A stretch of 64,000 bases of DNA, taken from assembly GCA_028283625.1 (NCBI GenBank), contig JAPWKG010000030.1:1-64000 (forward strand), written 5' to 3'. Under the pieces are notes generated by a model. It made no database searches and was not told where the DNA came from. It saw nothing but the letters and a program-made list of their open reading frames with translations. Origin of the DNA: Acidobacteriaceae bacterium. Lineage in GTDB: Bacteria; Acidobacteriota; Terriglobia; Terriglobales; Acidobacteriaceae. A program made the position numbers and the translations under genes. Every line of letters begins with the position of its first letter. Position 1 is the stretch's first letter. This document shows, piece after piece, positions 53,405-62,246 of this stretch.

Positions 53405-55705
53405 TTAGTGAGCGTTGGCGCGCTTCTGCGACTCCGACCAGGCAAGATTATTTTTTGCCAACACGTACTCCGGACGGATCGCCAACGCATGCTGCGCCGC
53501 AGCAATCGCCTCATCCCAACGCTGCAAGGACTCATACCCTGCAGCGATATTATTCCAGGCCTCAGCAGAGCGAGGGTCCAGCTGCAACGCCTTGCGGGCC
53601 GCCAGGATAGACTCCTCATACTTTGCCTCTTGATTCAACATCAGAGAGCGATTGATGTACTCCGCTGCTGTAGCAGGAGCCCTCGATGCTTCCAGCTTCG
53701 CTTTCCTGTACCAGGCCAGATTATTCTGAGCGATGGGAAAGCCCGGGCGAAGCTCCAACGCCTTTTGCTCAAAACGAATTGCCTCGCCCCATTGCTGCAT
53801 GGCTCCATAGGCGGCGCCGATGTTGTTGCACGCCTCGGCAGAGTGCGGATCCAGTTGCAAGGCCTTCTGCGCCGACGCCAAAGAGTCAGCGTACAAGCCC
53901 GCGCGCGACTGCGCCAGGGATCGATTGATCCAGAAGGCGGCGTCCTGCTGTACAGGGTGCTGCAGCTCCTCTTCAGCAGCGACATCTCCGGGAAAAGCTG
54001 AGGCCGTTGCAGCGGCGAGCTGATGAGCCTCCTGCATCTCTCCCGTTGCAACATAGGCGCGGATAAGGAGATCACGCTGAAAACTACGCGCAGGATTCAA
54101 CAGCATGGCCTGCTTCAACTGTGCAATCGCTTCCTCTGCCGAACCGTGCTCCAGCAACCAGCGACCATAGTACGCATGGGTTGTGTCATCTTCCGGGGCG
54201 AGCGCGATTGCTCGCTCAAAGTGACGTACCGCCTGCGCAGAGCGAGGAGTGTCTCCGGCATCGGCCAAAGCACCGCAATCAACCCCCAGGTTGATTTCCA
54301 GCGTTGCGTAATTTGGGGTGTAAACCAGCGCTCGCTCAAAGTAATCCAACGCCTCGGCATAGTGGCCGTGCCCCATCAACGTGAGCCCATAGGTCATCAG
54401 ACCGCGTCCGTTGCGAGGGCTCTTCTGCACGTCGTCCAGCCAGAGCGAGTCTTCATCGTGCCACACCACATTGCGTAGATGGGCTCCGTAGGCGTAGCCG
54501 GACAATGCGAGCAGAGAGCACACGATCAGCGCCCTACGCGTAGCCACTTGTGCAGCACAATGCTGCCACAGCTTCCAGCCGCACCAGAGCACCGCCAGCA
54601 TGAGCCCGGGGAAGGAGAAAAACATGCGATGGTCGTTTTCCACCTCGCTCAAGGCATAAAGCGAAGTAGGCAGTTGTGTCAGCACAAACCACAACAGCCC
54701 ATAACTTACCGGTCGCCAGCTCTCCTTCTTCCAACACCATGCGATCGCCGCAAACAATGCGAGAAGAAAGACCAGACCAAGCTGCACCGCTGGATCGCTC
54801 GCCGATGATGCCTTCAGGTCCGTATCCACGTTGAGGTGGAGCGGCAGCAACAACTCGCCAACGTAGCGCGCCCACACGAGAGGCTGCGTGACGCGATACG
54901 ACCAAGGATCAAGGATAGAGGGCGCGAAACTCTTCGGCGTCATCGCGCTTTGCAGCTTCATCAGCGCTGCCGTTGTGAGCAGAGACGGCAATGCAGACAA
55001 GGCACTCCGCTTCCAGCGAGCAGAGGCAGGAAGCATCGCGGCCTCCCCAAAGAAGTACTCCCAGAAAAGCAGCAGCAGCGGGAAAACAGCGGCTGGAGGC
55101 TTGGAAAGCAACGCAGCAATCAAAGGAAGAAGGTACACACCATAGCGGCGCTGCTTCGGCCAGCCCACCCACAGACACAAAGCGGCAACGCAGCCAAGCG
55201 TACAGTACAGATCTCCGCGCTGAATAACGTAGTTGACCGTCTCCGCCATTGCAGGATGCAGTCCAAACCACGCAGCCCCCAGCAGCGCTGGCCAGAAATG
55301 ATCCACGCCGTTCTGCGCACGGTCCATCGTCTGCCGGAAAAGCTGCAGCAGGAGAAGCATCAGGAGAAGAAAACAGATCATGGTTCCGAGATGGAACCAG
55401 AACAGCTTGTAACCATGGCCTAAGGCATAGTCCAGCGCTAACGATGCGGAGACCAGCGGGCGATAGGTCCGATTAGCTGGATAAATGCTGAAGGTGGAGG
55501 TATCCGTAAAAAAGCGGGGAAGGTTGTGAAGACTCCTGATTGCGGGGTTTTCCAACACCGTGTGGTAGTCATCAAAATGAAACGAATTGCCGAAAGAATT
55601 GCTGTACGTTGCAAGCACCAAGGCAAGCAACAAAACAACGGCAGGCGTCCTTCCCCGGACAGCGGCAGGCAAGAACGGCGAAGCGCTGTTTTTCTCCTTA
55701 GTCAT
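53405..55705 (-). CDS. TMTC-type membrane glycosyltransferase with TPR domain
   Basis: A protein of 766 residues. The N-terminal ~400 residues are a multi-spanning GT-C-like domain with the family's DD motif (FHFDDYHTVLENPAIRSL), YRPLVSASLALDYALG, GLHPAMAETVNYVIQRGDL and LSKPPAAVFPLLLLFWEY. These mirror eukaryotic TMTC O-mannosyltransferases and their bacterial relatives. The C-terminal ~330 residues are TPRs, including two nearly identical units (SLASAQKALQLDPHSAEACNNIGAAYGAMQQWGEAI and SILAARKALQLDPRSAEAWNNIAAGYESLQRWDEAI) that probably capture acceptor protein. It diverges from the collagen-like gene. Alternative starts GTG 55714 and TTG 55723 exist; none has a clear ribosome site. Confidence 0.82.
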   Translation of the reverse strand: MTKEKNSASPFLPAAVRGRTPAVVLLLALVLATYSNSFGNSFHFDDYHTVLENPAIRSLHNLPRFFTDTSTFSIYPANRTYRPLVSASLALDYALGHGYKLFWFHLGTMICFLLLMLLLLQLFRQTMDRAQNGVDHFWPALLGAAWFGLHPAMAETVNYVIQRGDLYCTLGCVAALCLWVGWPKQRRYGVYLLPLIAALLSKPPAAVFPLLLLFWEYFFGEAAMLPASARWKRSALSALPSLLTTAALMKLQSAMTPKSFAPSILDPWSYRVTQPLVWARYVGELLLPLHLNVDTDLKASSASDPAVQLGLVFLLALFAAIAWCWKKESWRPVSYGLLWFVLTQLPTSLYALSEVENDHRMFFSFPGLMLAVLWCGWKLWQHCAAQVATRRALIVCSLLALSGYAYGAHLRNVVWHDEDSLWLDDVQKSPRNGRGLMTYGLTLMGHGHYAEALDYFERALVYTPNYATLEINLGVDCGALADAGDTPRSAQAVRHFERAIALAPEDDTTHAYYGRWLLEHGSAEEAIAQLKQAMLLNPARSFQRDLLIRAYVATGEMQEAHQLAAATASAFPGDVAAEEELQHPVQQDAAFWINRSLAQSRAGLYADSLASAQKALQLDPHSAEACNNIGAAYGAMQQWGEAIRFEQKALELRPGFPIAQNNLAWYRKAKLEASRAPATAAEYINRSLMLNQEAKYEESILAARKALQLDPRSAEAWNNIAAGYESLQRWDEAIAAAQHALAIRPEYVLAKNNLAWSESQKRANAH

Positions 55706-55730
55706 CTGCGTCACGGTTACCAAAACTATT

Positions 55731-55759
55731 TTGACAGAAGCAAGGACACGCTATACTGT
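55731..55759 (+). promoter_or_regulatory. promoter of the collagen-like operon
   Basis: A consensus TTGACA (55731-55736) is followed after 17 bases by TACTGT (55754-55759), overlapping a better hexamer TATACT (55752-55757) at 15-base spacing. This is the strongest -35 match in the window. Confidence 0.6.
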
Positions 55760-55929
55760 ACCCCCGTAACCAAAAGGTACTTTTTGACGCCAGCATAGCC
55801 GATCGAGAGCCATGCGTCGTGCATTGTTTCTACCTTTCATAAGAACTTCTTCCACCTGCCTTACTACCCAGTTTTTTTGAGCACGCTGATCGAGTTTTTG
55901 CGATGCGGCTATTGTCCTTGAGGAGTCCC
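55760..55929 (+). other. long untranslated leader of the collagen-like gene
   Basis: Roughly 160 bases between the predicted transcription start and the GTG start hold no gene. They contain a T/C-rich tract, a second TTGACG-like sequence and an imperfect palindrome around GTAACCAAAAGGTAC near 55766. A leader of this length is unusual here, where many genes look leaderless, and could carry post-transcriptional control. Confidence 0.35.
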
Positions 55930-57675
55930 GTGTTCCCTATCCGCTTACTTCAGCGAAAACTGACTGGCCTGTTCGCCCTTCAGCTTGCTTGCTTCGCCCT
56001 TCTGCTTTCCGCAACGAACTCAGCGCATGCAGCCGATCTGCCCGTTGCACAGGACGCACACGTTAGCTCTTCGAGAAGCAGCGCCAACTTCGGCTATATG
56101 TCGAACCTGTATGTCGGTAACGGCAACACGGCGCTTCTGCAGTTCGATCTCTCTTCTCTGCCTCCGGGCATCACGGCTTCGCAGATCTCTCATGCGGCCG
56201 TCACGCTGTTCGTGAACCGGATTCTTTCCCCGGGAGCGATCACGGTTGCCCCGGTGACTTCGGCCTGGACGGAAAGCGCCGTCACCTATGCGACGCAGCC
56301 GTCGCTCGGATCAGCGATCGTGTCGTTCACTCCAGGGGCCTCAGGCGTGTATGTCACCATCGACATCACCTCGTTGCTTCAGGGATGGATCAGCAATCCC
56401 ACGACAAACTTCGGACTCGCCCTGACCTCTTCCGGAGGCGAATATCTCTTCGACTCCAAGGAAAACGACCAGACGGGTCATGCGGCAGGCGTTAGCGTCA
56501 CCGTGGTAAGCATGGGTGCAACGGGAGCAACCGGAGCAACAGGAGCCCAGGGCCCACAAGGCATTCCCGGTGTAGCTGGCCCACAAGGACTAGCGGGCCC
56601 CGCAGGAGCGGCCGGCACCGCAGGAGCACAAGGAATTCAAGGCCCGATCGGTCCGGTAGGTGCTACCGGTGCTACCGGTGCCGCAGGGGCAGCTGGACCG
56701 ACAGGCGCAACGGGAGCTCCGGGAGCCAAGGGAGACGTCGGGCCGCAGGGAGCTCAGGGAATCCAGGGTATTCAGGGTGTTACAGGAGCTGTGGGTGCCA
56801 CCGGAGCAGCCGGGGCAGCTGGACCGACTGGAGCAACAGGGGCAGCTGGAGCAACAGGAGCCGCGGGAGCAACAGGAGCAGCTGGAGCCACAGGAGCACA
56901 AGGAATTCAAGGCGCTACAGGCCCAACAGGAGCCAAAGGAAGCACCGGCCCGCAGGGTATCCAGGGCATTCAGGGTGTTACAGGAGCTGTGGGTGCCACC
57001 GGAACAGCAGGGGTAGCTGGACCAGCTGGAGCCGCTGGGGCCACGGGACCACAAGGGGTCCAGGGCATTCAGGGAACGACCGGGGCAATCGGCGCTACAG
57101 GCAGCACTGGAGTAACCGGTACGACTGGAGCTACAGGTATCCAAGGAATACAGGGCATTCAGGGCGCTACAGGCGCAACTGGAGCTACGGGAGCCACAGG
57201 TGCGGCCGGCGCAGGCAGCGTAAGCTCAAACGGCTTATTGCAGGTGTATGACTCACTCGTCAATCCTGGAAGCAGCCCGTACTACATCGGTACAACCGCA
57301 GCCTCAAACGGCAATGGCTTTTCCCCAGATTTCCTTACGGTGGCTCCCTTCGGCTGCACGCTGAGCGGCTTCCACGTGCAGGGGACAACGATCTATGCCG
57401 GCGCAGCAGAGACACTCAAAGTTGAAGTCTTCAAGAACCCCACGATTACAACCACCGTCTCAGCAACAACAACCAGCTACAGCCTCACGCCCCCATCTTC
57501 AGCAATTTTGAGCTGTACGCTCAATGTTCCCGCAGCCAACAATTCGGCGGCTTCATGCTCGTCCTCCAGCACGGCTACCCTAAACGCGGGCGATACGTTC
57601 TATGTCTATGGCACAGAATCCGACGCGTCGAATAGTGCGTACTTTAAATATGCGGTCAGCATAAGCTGCCAGTAG
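55930..57675 (+). CDS. secreted collagen-like protein with DNRLRE-type domain
   Basis: A 581-residue exported protein. After a signal peptide (ending SAHA) comes a beta-sandwich of the DNRLRE/CBM-like type (about 35-190: [25 protein letters not shown] ... [15 protein letters not shown]). Next is a collagen-like rod of 78 uninterrupted Gly-X-Y triplets rich in GAT, GPT, GIQ and GPQ, then a C-terminal beta domain of about 150 residues with Cys-containing strands, perhaps the trimerisation head. Thr often occupies the Y position, where bacterial collagens such as BclA are O-glycosylated. GTG 55930 is chosen because TTGAGGAG precedes it; ATG 55903 lacks a site. Confidence 0.87.
   Translation: MFPIRLLQRKLTGLFALQLACFALLLSATNSAHAADLPVAQDAHVSSSRSSANFGYMSNLYVGNGNTALLQFDLSSLPPGITASQISHAAVTLFVNRILSPGAITVAPVTSAWTESAVTYATQPSLGSAIVSFTPGASGVYVTIDITSLLQGWISNPTTNFGLALTSSGGEYLFDSKENDQTGHAAGVSVTVVSMGATGATGATGAQGPQGIPGVAGPQGLAGPAGAAGTAGAQGIQGPIGPVGATGATGAAGAAGPTGATGAPGAKGDVGPQGAQGIQGIQGVTGAVGATGAAGAAGPTGATGAAGATGAAGATGAAGATGAQGIQGATGPTGAKGSTGPQGIQGIQGVTGAVGATGTAGVAGPAGAAGATGPQGVQGIQGTTGAIGATGSTGVTGTTGATGIQGIQGIQGATGATGATGATGAAGAGSVSSNGLLQVYDSLVNPGSSPYYIGTTAASNGNGFSPDFLTVAPFGCTLSGFHVQGTTIYAGAAETLKVEVFKNPTITTTVSATTTSYSLTPPSSAILSCTLNVPAANNSAASCSSSSTATLNAGDTFYVYGTESDASNSAYFKYAVSISCQ
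56515..57216 (+). repeat. collagen triplet repeat region
   Basis: A 702-base tract encoding 78 consecutive Gly-X-Y triplets, with nine-base periodicity and longer duplicated blocks (for example the [15 protein letters not shown] unit occurs twice, near 56761 and 56957). It is prone to length variation by slippage or recombination. Confidence 0.92.
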
Positions 57676-57696
57676 TTTGTGGACAGGAAACGGTTG

Positions 57697-58242
57697 ATGC
57701 AGAAGCAACGGACATACGTTCCACTCCTGATCGGGCTGCTTGCGAGCACCATGACAGCGCAAACCGCAGGCGCGCAGCGGCAACGAGGAACCGCAGGCAA
57801 AGCGGTTGCATTGACAACCGCCTCCTGCCCCATCGTTGCCGACGGCGATCTGGTGACGTTTTCCTGGAACCCTGTGTTTGAACACGCGTCTTCCGTAACC
57901 GGCGTCCAGAGTTTCGAGCTGCAGTTTGCCCGGGAGCAGGACAAAGCGATCACCTCCCGAACGGGAGCACCACTCATCCTGCTCGCCGCTCCACGCGTTC
58001 ACGGCGAAGTGCCCAGCGCACGGAACAAAGAAATCGAGCCAGGAACAAACGGCGTTTACGATCTTCGGTTCCATCTGCATCTGCATGAGCTTGCTGCCGG
58101 CGAGTACCGCTTGGTCAAGGCCACAGCGATGGCAAAAACGGATGGCACATTCTCTCCGGACGAAGCGACCATGACCAATTCGCCCATGCAATTGCCGTAC
58201 TGCCTGACGATTGCGGGCTCAGCGGCAGGAACGAATCGCTAG
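57697..58242 (+). CDS. exported protein of unknown function
   Basis: A 181-residue protein with a Sec signal peptide (YVPLLIGLLASTMTAQTAGA). The mature part is predicted beta-rich (GDLVTFSWNPVF, VQSFELQFAREQ, YDLRFHLHLHELAAGEYRLVKATA) and has two cysteines (SCPIVAD, PYCLTI) that could pair. It lies 21 bases after the collagen-like gene, with AGGAAACGG before ATG 57697. It may be an accessory or cap protein of the collagen fibre, but this is only contextual. Confidence 0.65.
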   Translation: MQKQRTYVPLLIGLLASTMTAQTAGAQRQRGTAGKAVALTTASCPIVADGDLVTFSWNPVFEHASSVTGVQSFELQFAREQDKAITSRTGAPLILLAAPRVHGEVPSARNKEIEPGTNGVYDLRFHLHLHELAAGEYRLVKATAMAKTDGTFSPDEATMTNSPMQLPYCLTIAGSAAGTNR

Positions 58243-58277
58243 CGTCCATGTCTTTTGAATTCGAGGAGCTTTCTCTT

Positions 58278-60554
58278 TTGCACAATCATGCACGCCATCT
58301 GACCGACTTCCTCAAAACCGGGCTGCGACCTGCTCGCAAGGTGCCTTGTGCTCTGAGCTTACTCTCCGCAGTAGGCTTACTTGCGGTCGCGGCACCGCAG
58401 TCCACGCAAGCGCAGGGCCTGCTCTCTGTCACTCCGGGACGAAGCATCGCTACCAGTGCAGGCACCGGTAGCCTCGGTTACTCCGGCGACGGCTCTTCAG
58501 CGACCGCAGCCACACTTGCCAGCCCCAGTGCGGTGGCGTATGACTCGCAGGGAAATCTCTATCTCGCAGACGCAGCCAACCACGTCATTCGTGAAGTGGT
58601 AAAAACTTCCGGCGTAGTAGAAACGATTGCGGGCACTGGAACAGCAGGCTTTGCCGGAGACGGCGGTGCAGCCACCGCAGCGCAGCTCGATACTCCCACC
58701 GGAATCAGCGTCGACAGCAACGGCAACCTGTATATTGCCGACAGTCATAACAACCGCATTCGCCGCGTCACCAGCGACGGCAAAATCTCGACGATTGCGG
58801 GCACCGGCACGGCAGGCTTTGCCGGAGACGGCGCCGCCGCAACCGCTGCGATGCTCGACCTGCCTTCCGCGCTAACGGTCGATGCCAGCGGAAATCTTTT
58901 CTTCGCCGACACGAACAATCAGCGCATTCGCCGCATCTCTTCCTCTGGCACCATCTCCACGATCGCAGGGTCGGGAGTTCAGGGCTATGCTGGCGACGGA
59001 GCAGCTGCTGTCAGTGCCGATCTCGACACACCGGTCGGCGTTGCCGTCGATAGCGCTGGCAATGTGTATCTGGCCGATAGCCACAATCACCGCATTCGGG
59101 AAGTCAGCACCAGTGGAACGATTGCGACCGTAGCAGGAGCCGGAGCTCCCAGCTTCGCTGGAGGTTTTGCAGGCGATGGAACAGCCTCCACGGCCGCATC
59201 CCTCTCCAAGCCAACGGGTGTCAGCATCGACAGCGCTGGCAACGTGTATATCGCCGACACGAATAACCAACGCATTCGCCAACTGGGCGGTGGAGTCATC
59301 GCAACCATTGCAGGCACAGGGGACCAGGGCTTCGGCGCAGATGGGTCCTCCGCCACGCAGGGGGTACTCAACGCACCGCGAGCCGTTGCGCCGGACGCGA
59401 ACGGCAATCTTTCTGTTGCGGACACGCAAAACCAGCGCATCCGCTCAGGTCAGCTTCCCACACTCGCTTACACGGACCAGCCGATCGGTGTGGCGAGCAG
59501 CGGTCAGCTTGTAACCGTCGCGAATACGGGAACAGCAGCGATTACGGTCAGCAATATCGTCTTTGCGGGACCATTTGCTCTGGCCAGCGGAGGCTCCTGC
59601 TCTTCCGCCCCCATCACGCTTGCGGCTGGCGGAAGCTGCACGGAACAAATTGCCTTTACTCCTGCCGCAATCGGTGCCAGCAGTGGGTCTGTTGTTTTTG
59701 GTGGCACGGGCGTGCTCAACCAAAAAATACTGCTGACCGGCAACGGTACGCAGGCCGCAACCTCCACAACCGTAACGGTAAACTCCGCCGACGTCTTTGC
59801 GGGACAATCCGCCACCTTCACAGCACAGGTTGCTCCAGCGGGCGCAGGAACGCCGACCGGTACCATACAGTTCTACTCCAACGGTACGGCGCTTGGTTCT
59901 CCCATCACACTGCTCGCGTCTGGCGTAGCCGCGCTCACCACGAGCTTTGCCTCAGCGGGTAGTTACAGCATCACAGCAGCGTACTCGGGCGATGCCAGCT
60001 TCCTTGCCAGCACTTCGTCGGCAAGCACCGAAGGCGTTCACGACTTCACCCTGCAAAATACCAGCGCGCTTTCTCAGGTTGTGCTTCCGGCCGCAACCGC
60101 TAGCTATAGCTTTGCGTTGACTCCGCTGAACGGTTCCTTCTCATACCCCATCACCTTCACGGCGACAGGCGCTCCTGCCGGCACCAAGATTACCTTTACG
60201 CCGCAGTCTGTTACACCAGGAACCTCAACAGCAAACGTCTCCGTATCGCTTACGCCTCCGCTCCAGAAGTCCATGCTGCAGCACTACGCGTTCCCGGCGG
60301 GAGGAAGCGTTGCTCTTGCGTTGCTTCTGCTCCCCTTCGGAAGGCGGTTCCGTCGTAGCGGTCGAACCGCTCGTTGGGCGCTTCTCTGTTGCACCACGTT
60401 TGGGAGCCTTAGTGTCCTTTCAATCTCAGGTTGCGGCTCCGGGTTCCTGACGCAGCCGCAAACCAGCTACACGGTTACGATTACCGCGACAGCGACGGGA
60501 TCAAACGGAGAGACGCTGCAGCATACCGGTACCGTCACTCTTGTTGTCGAATAA
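58278..60554 (+). CDS. secreted NHL-repeat/Ig-like protein
   Basis: A 758-residue exported protein. A signal region (CALSLLSAVGLLAVAAPQSTQAQG) is followed by about six NHL repeats (GTGTAGFAGDGGAATAAQLDTP ... VDSNGNLYIADSHNNRIRRV) forming a beta-propeller. An anchor-type domain (GSCSSAPITLAAGGSCTEQIAFTPA) and a bacterial Ig-like domain 3 (TVTVNSADVFAGQSATFTAQV ... GSYSITAAYSGDASFLAS) follow. Near the C terminus come a hydrophobic segment with basic residues and GCGSGF. TTG 58278 follows GAGGAG by nine bases; ATG 58248, in frame and directly after the upstream stop, has no ribosome site. Confidence 0.82.
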   Translation: MHNHARHLTDFLKTGLRPARKVPCALSLLSAVGLLAVAAPQSTQAQGLLSVTPGRSIATSAGTGSLGYSGDGSSATAATLASPSAVAYDSQGNLYLADAANHVIREVVKTSGVVETIAGTGTAGFAGDGGAATAAQLDTPTGISVDSNGNLYIADSHNNRIRRVTSDGKISTIAGTGTAGFAGDGAAATAAMLDLPSALTVDASGNLFFADTNNQRIRRISSSGTISTIAGSGVQGYAGDGAAAVSADLDTPVGVAVDSAGNVYLADSHNHRIREVSTSGTIATVAGAGAPSFAGGFAGDGTASTAASLSKPTGVSIDSAGNVYIADTNNQRIRQLGGGVIATIAGTGDQGFGADGSSATQGVLNAPRAVAPDANGNLSVADTQNQRIRSGQLPTLAYTDQPIGVASSGQLVTVANTGTAAITVSNIVFAGPFALASGGSCSSAPITLAAGGSCTEQIAFTPAAIGASSGSVVFGGTGVLNQKILLTGNGTQAATSTTVTVNSADVFAGQSATFTAQVAPAGAGTPTGTIQFYSNGTALGSPITLLASGVAALTTSFASAGSYSITAAYSGDASFLASTSSASTEGVHDFTLQNTSALSQVVLPAATASYSFALTPLNGSFSYPITFTATGAPAGTKITFTPQSVTPGTSTANVSVSLTPPLQKSMLQHYAFPAGGSVALALLLLPFGRRFRRSGRTARWALLCCTTFGSLSVLSISGCGSGFLTQPQTSYTVTITATATGSNGETLQHTGTVTLVVE

Positions 60555-60589
60555 TGCGCAAAGAGATTGCCGCAAAAGGAAGAAACACT

Positions 60590-61162
60590 TTGCAGAAACG
60601 AAGCAGAAAATTTGTCGCAATACTGCTTACCCTTATGCCTGCGCTTTGCCTGCATGCACAAGGGACGAAGGCACAGCCGCTCGATCTGGGCCTGACCTAT
60701 CAGGCGCAGCGCGCATTGAGCGTAAACTCAGGACAAAGTTTCTGGCTGCAAGGGGGCAATGCAGAGCTCGGCGCCGATGCTTGGCATGGTCTCGGTGCCG
60801 CCTTTTCCCTCTCCGGAAGCCATACCACCATGGGCAGCAGCTCTGTGCCGCTCTCCATGGTGGTGTGGACCGCAGGGCCTCGCTACCGTTGGCATAATGG
60901 CCATCGTCTCTCTCTTTACGCTGAGGCACTGGGTGGCGAAGCAAATGGCTTTGACAGCGTTTTTCCAGCGTCTCGCGGAGCTCAATCCGAAGCCAACAGC
61001 TTTGCCTTCCGTACAGGATTCGGAGTGGACTACCGAGTACGCACTCACCTGGCTCTTCGGCTACTCGATGCCAGCTACCTCCGCACGGGATTTTCCAACG
61101 CTACAAACAACACTCAACACATCTTCCAGGTAGGCGCAGGCGTCGTTGTGCGCTTCCACTAA
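60590..61162 (+). CDS. small outer-membrane beta-barrel protein
   Basis: A 190-residue protein with a Sec signal peptide (SRKFVAILLTLMPALCLHAQG) and an eight-strand-like barrel pattern (LDLGLTYQAQRAL, WHGLGAAFSLSGSH, LSMVVWTAGPRYRWHNG, HRLSLYAEALGGEANGF, SFAFRTGFGVDYRV, HIFQVGAGVVVRFH). The terminal segment is aromatic-rich, ending FH. TTG 60590 preceded by AAGGA gives the clean signal peptide; an ATG at 60554 overlapping the previous stop is the alternative. It may be the outer-membrane element of the collagen/NHL unit. Confidence 0.75.
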   Translation: MQKRSRKFVAILLTLMPALCLHAQGTKAQPLDLGLTYQAQRALSVNSGQSFWLQGGNAELGADAWHGLGAAFSLSGSHTTMGSSSVPLSMVVWTAGPRYRWHNGHRLSLYAEALGGEANGFDSVFPASRGAQSEANSFAFRTGFGVDYRVRTHLALRLLDASYLRTGFSNATNNTQHIFQVGAGVVVRFH

Positions 61163-61180
61163 ATTGGAGTGAAGTGAAGG

Positions 61181-62221
61181 ATGAACGAACTGCAAACGAT
61201 CGCGGTGCTCATCCCCGCATGGCATCCTGAGCCAGTTCTCGTGTCGATCGTGCAGGCACTGCAGGAATCAGGCTGCGGGGCCATCCTCGTCGTGGATGAT
61301 GGGAACAAGGGGCGATCAGAAGAGATCCTGAAGGAAGCCGAACGCTCAGGCGCACTGATTCTGCGGCACGCGGTGAATCTCGGAAAGGGACGCGCGCTCA
61401 AGACCGGCTTCAATGCCTTCCTGAAAAACTTTCCTCACTTTACAGGCCTCGTTACAGCAGACGCAGATGGACAGCACAGTATCGCGGATATTCTCGCTGT
61501 AGCTCGAGCACACCACGCATCCCCTCATCGCGCGGTGCTCGGTTGCCGCAGCTTCGGTAAGGATGTTCCGCTACGAAGCCGCCTTGGCAACAGACTGACA
61601 CGCTGGATCTTTCGTTGGGCGAATGGTTCCGGCGTCACGGACACGCAGACGGGGCTACGCGCACTCCCCGGCCCGCTACTGCCAACGCTGATGCAACTCG
61701 AAGGAGAACGTTACGAGTATGAAATGCGGATGCTCGCGCACATCTGCCGGCATCATCACCGCCCACTTGAAATTCCCATCACAACGATTTACCTCGAAGG
61801 CAACCGATCCTCGCACTTCGATCCGATCCGCGACTCCATGCGCATCTACTTCGTGCTGCTGCGCTTTTACTCCTCCTCGCTCTTAGCAGCAGCCGTGGAT
61901 CTTCTCGTTTTCTCGCTTGCATACTTCGTTTCCGGAAATCTGCTGATCAGCGTCATCATTGGGAGGCTCAGCTCCCTGCTGAACTTCACGCTTAATCGAC
62001 ATTTTGTTTTTCGCAACAAGGACTCGTTTGCTGTCTCGCTTGGACGATACTATTTGCTGGCAGTCACCCTGGGAGGAATAAGCTATCTGCTTCTTTCTCT
62101 TGCGCACTCTCACCTGCGCTTTCCCGTGCTCCCGGCAAAAATTCTTATCGAAGTCCTGCTAAGCCTTATTAGTTTTGCGGTGCAGCGCACCTTCGTCTTT
62201 CGTCGCTCGAACGAGCTTTGA
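61181..62221 (+). CDS. GT2-GtrA fusion, polyprenyl-phosphate sugar synthase type
   Basis: A 346-residue bifunctional protein. Residues 1-215 are a family 2 glycosyltransferase of the DPM1/GtrB type: VLIPAWHPEPVL, LVVDDGNKG, TADADGQHS (D-x-D), DTQTGLRALP, and the membrane-proximal YEYEMRML. Residues 225-346 are a GtrA-like four-helix membrane domain ending in LNRHFVFRNK and QRTFVFRR motifs. Such enzymes load a sugar onto undecaprenyl/polyprenyl phosphate and help flip it. This would provide the donor for a GT-C enzyme such as the TMTC-type protein 5.5 kb upstream. Confidence 0.88.
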   Translation: MNELQTIAVLIPAWHPEPVLVSIVQALQESGCGAILVVDDGNKGRSEEILKEAERSGALILRHAVNLGKGRALKTGFNAFLKNFPHFTGLVTADADGQHSIADILAVARAHHASPHRAVLGCRSFGKDVPLRSRLGNRLTRWIFRWANGSGVTDTQTGLRALPGPLLPTLMQLEGERYEYEMRMLAHICRHHHRPLEIPITTIYLEGNRSSHFDPIRDSMRIYFVLLRFYSSSLLAAAVDLLVFSLAYFVSGNLLISVIIGRLSSLLNFTLNRHFVFRNKDSFAVSLGRYYLLAVTLGGISYLLLSLAHSHLRFPVLPAKILIEVLLSLISFAVQRTFVFRRSNEL

Positions 62222-62246
62222 TTACGCTCATCGCGAGAAATTCTTT

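Noticed and set aside
56515-57216. Short regularly spaced DNA repeats resembling a CRISPR array
   Set aside because: Periodicity is nine bases and in frame; it encodes Gly-X-Y triplets, with no spacers and no cas genes.
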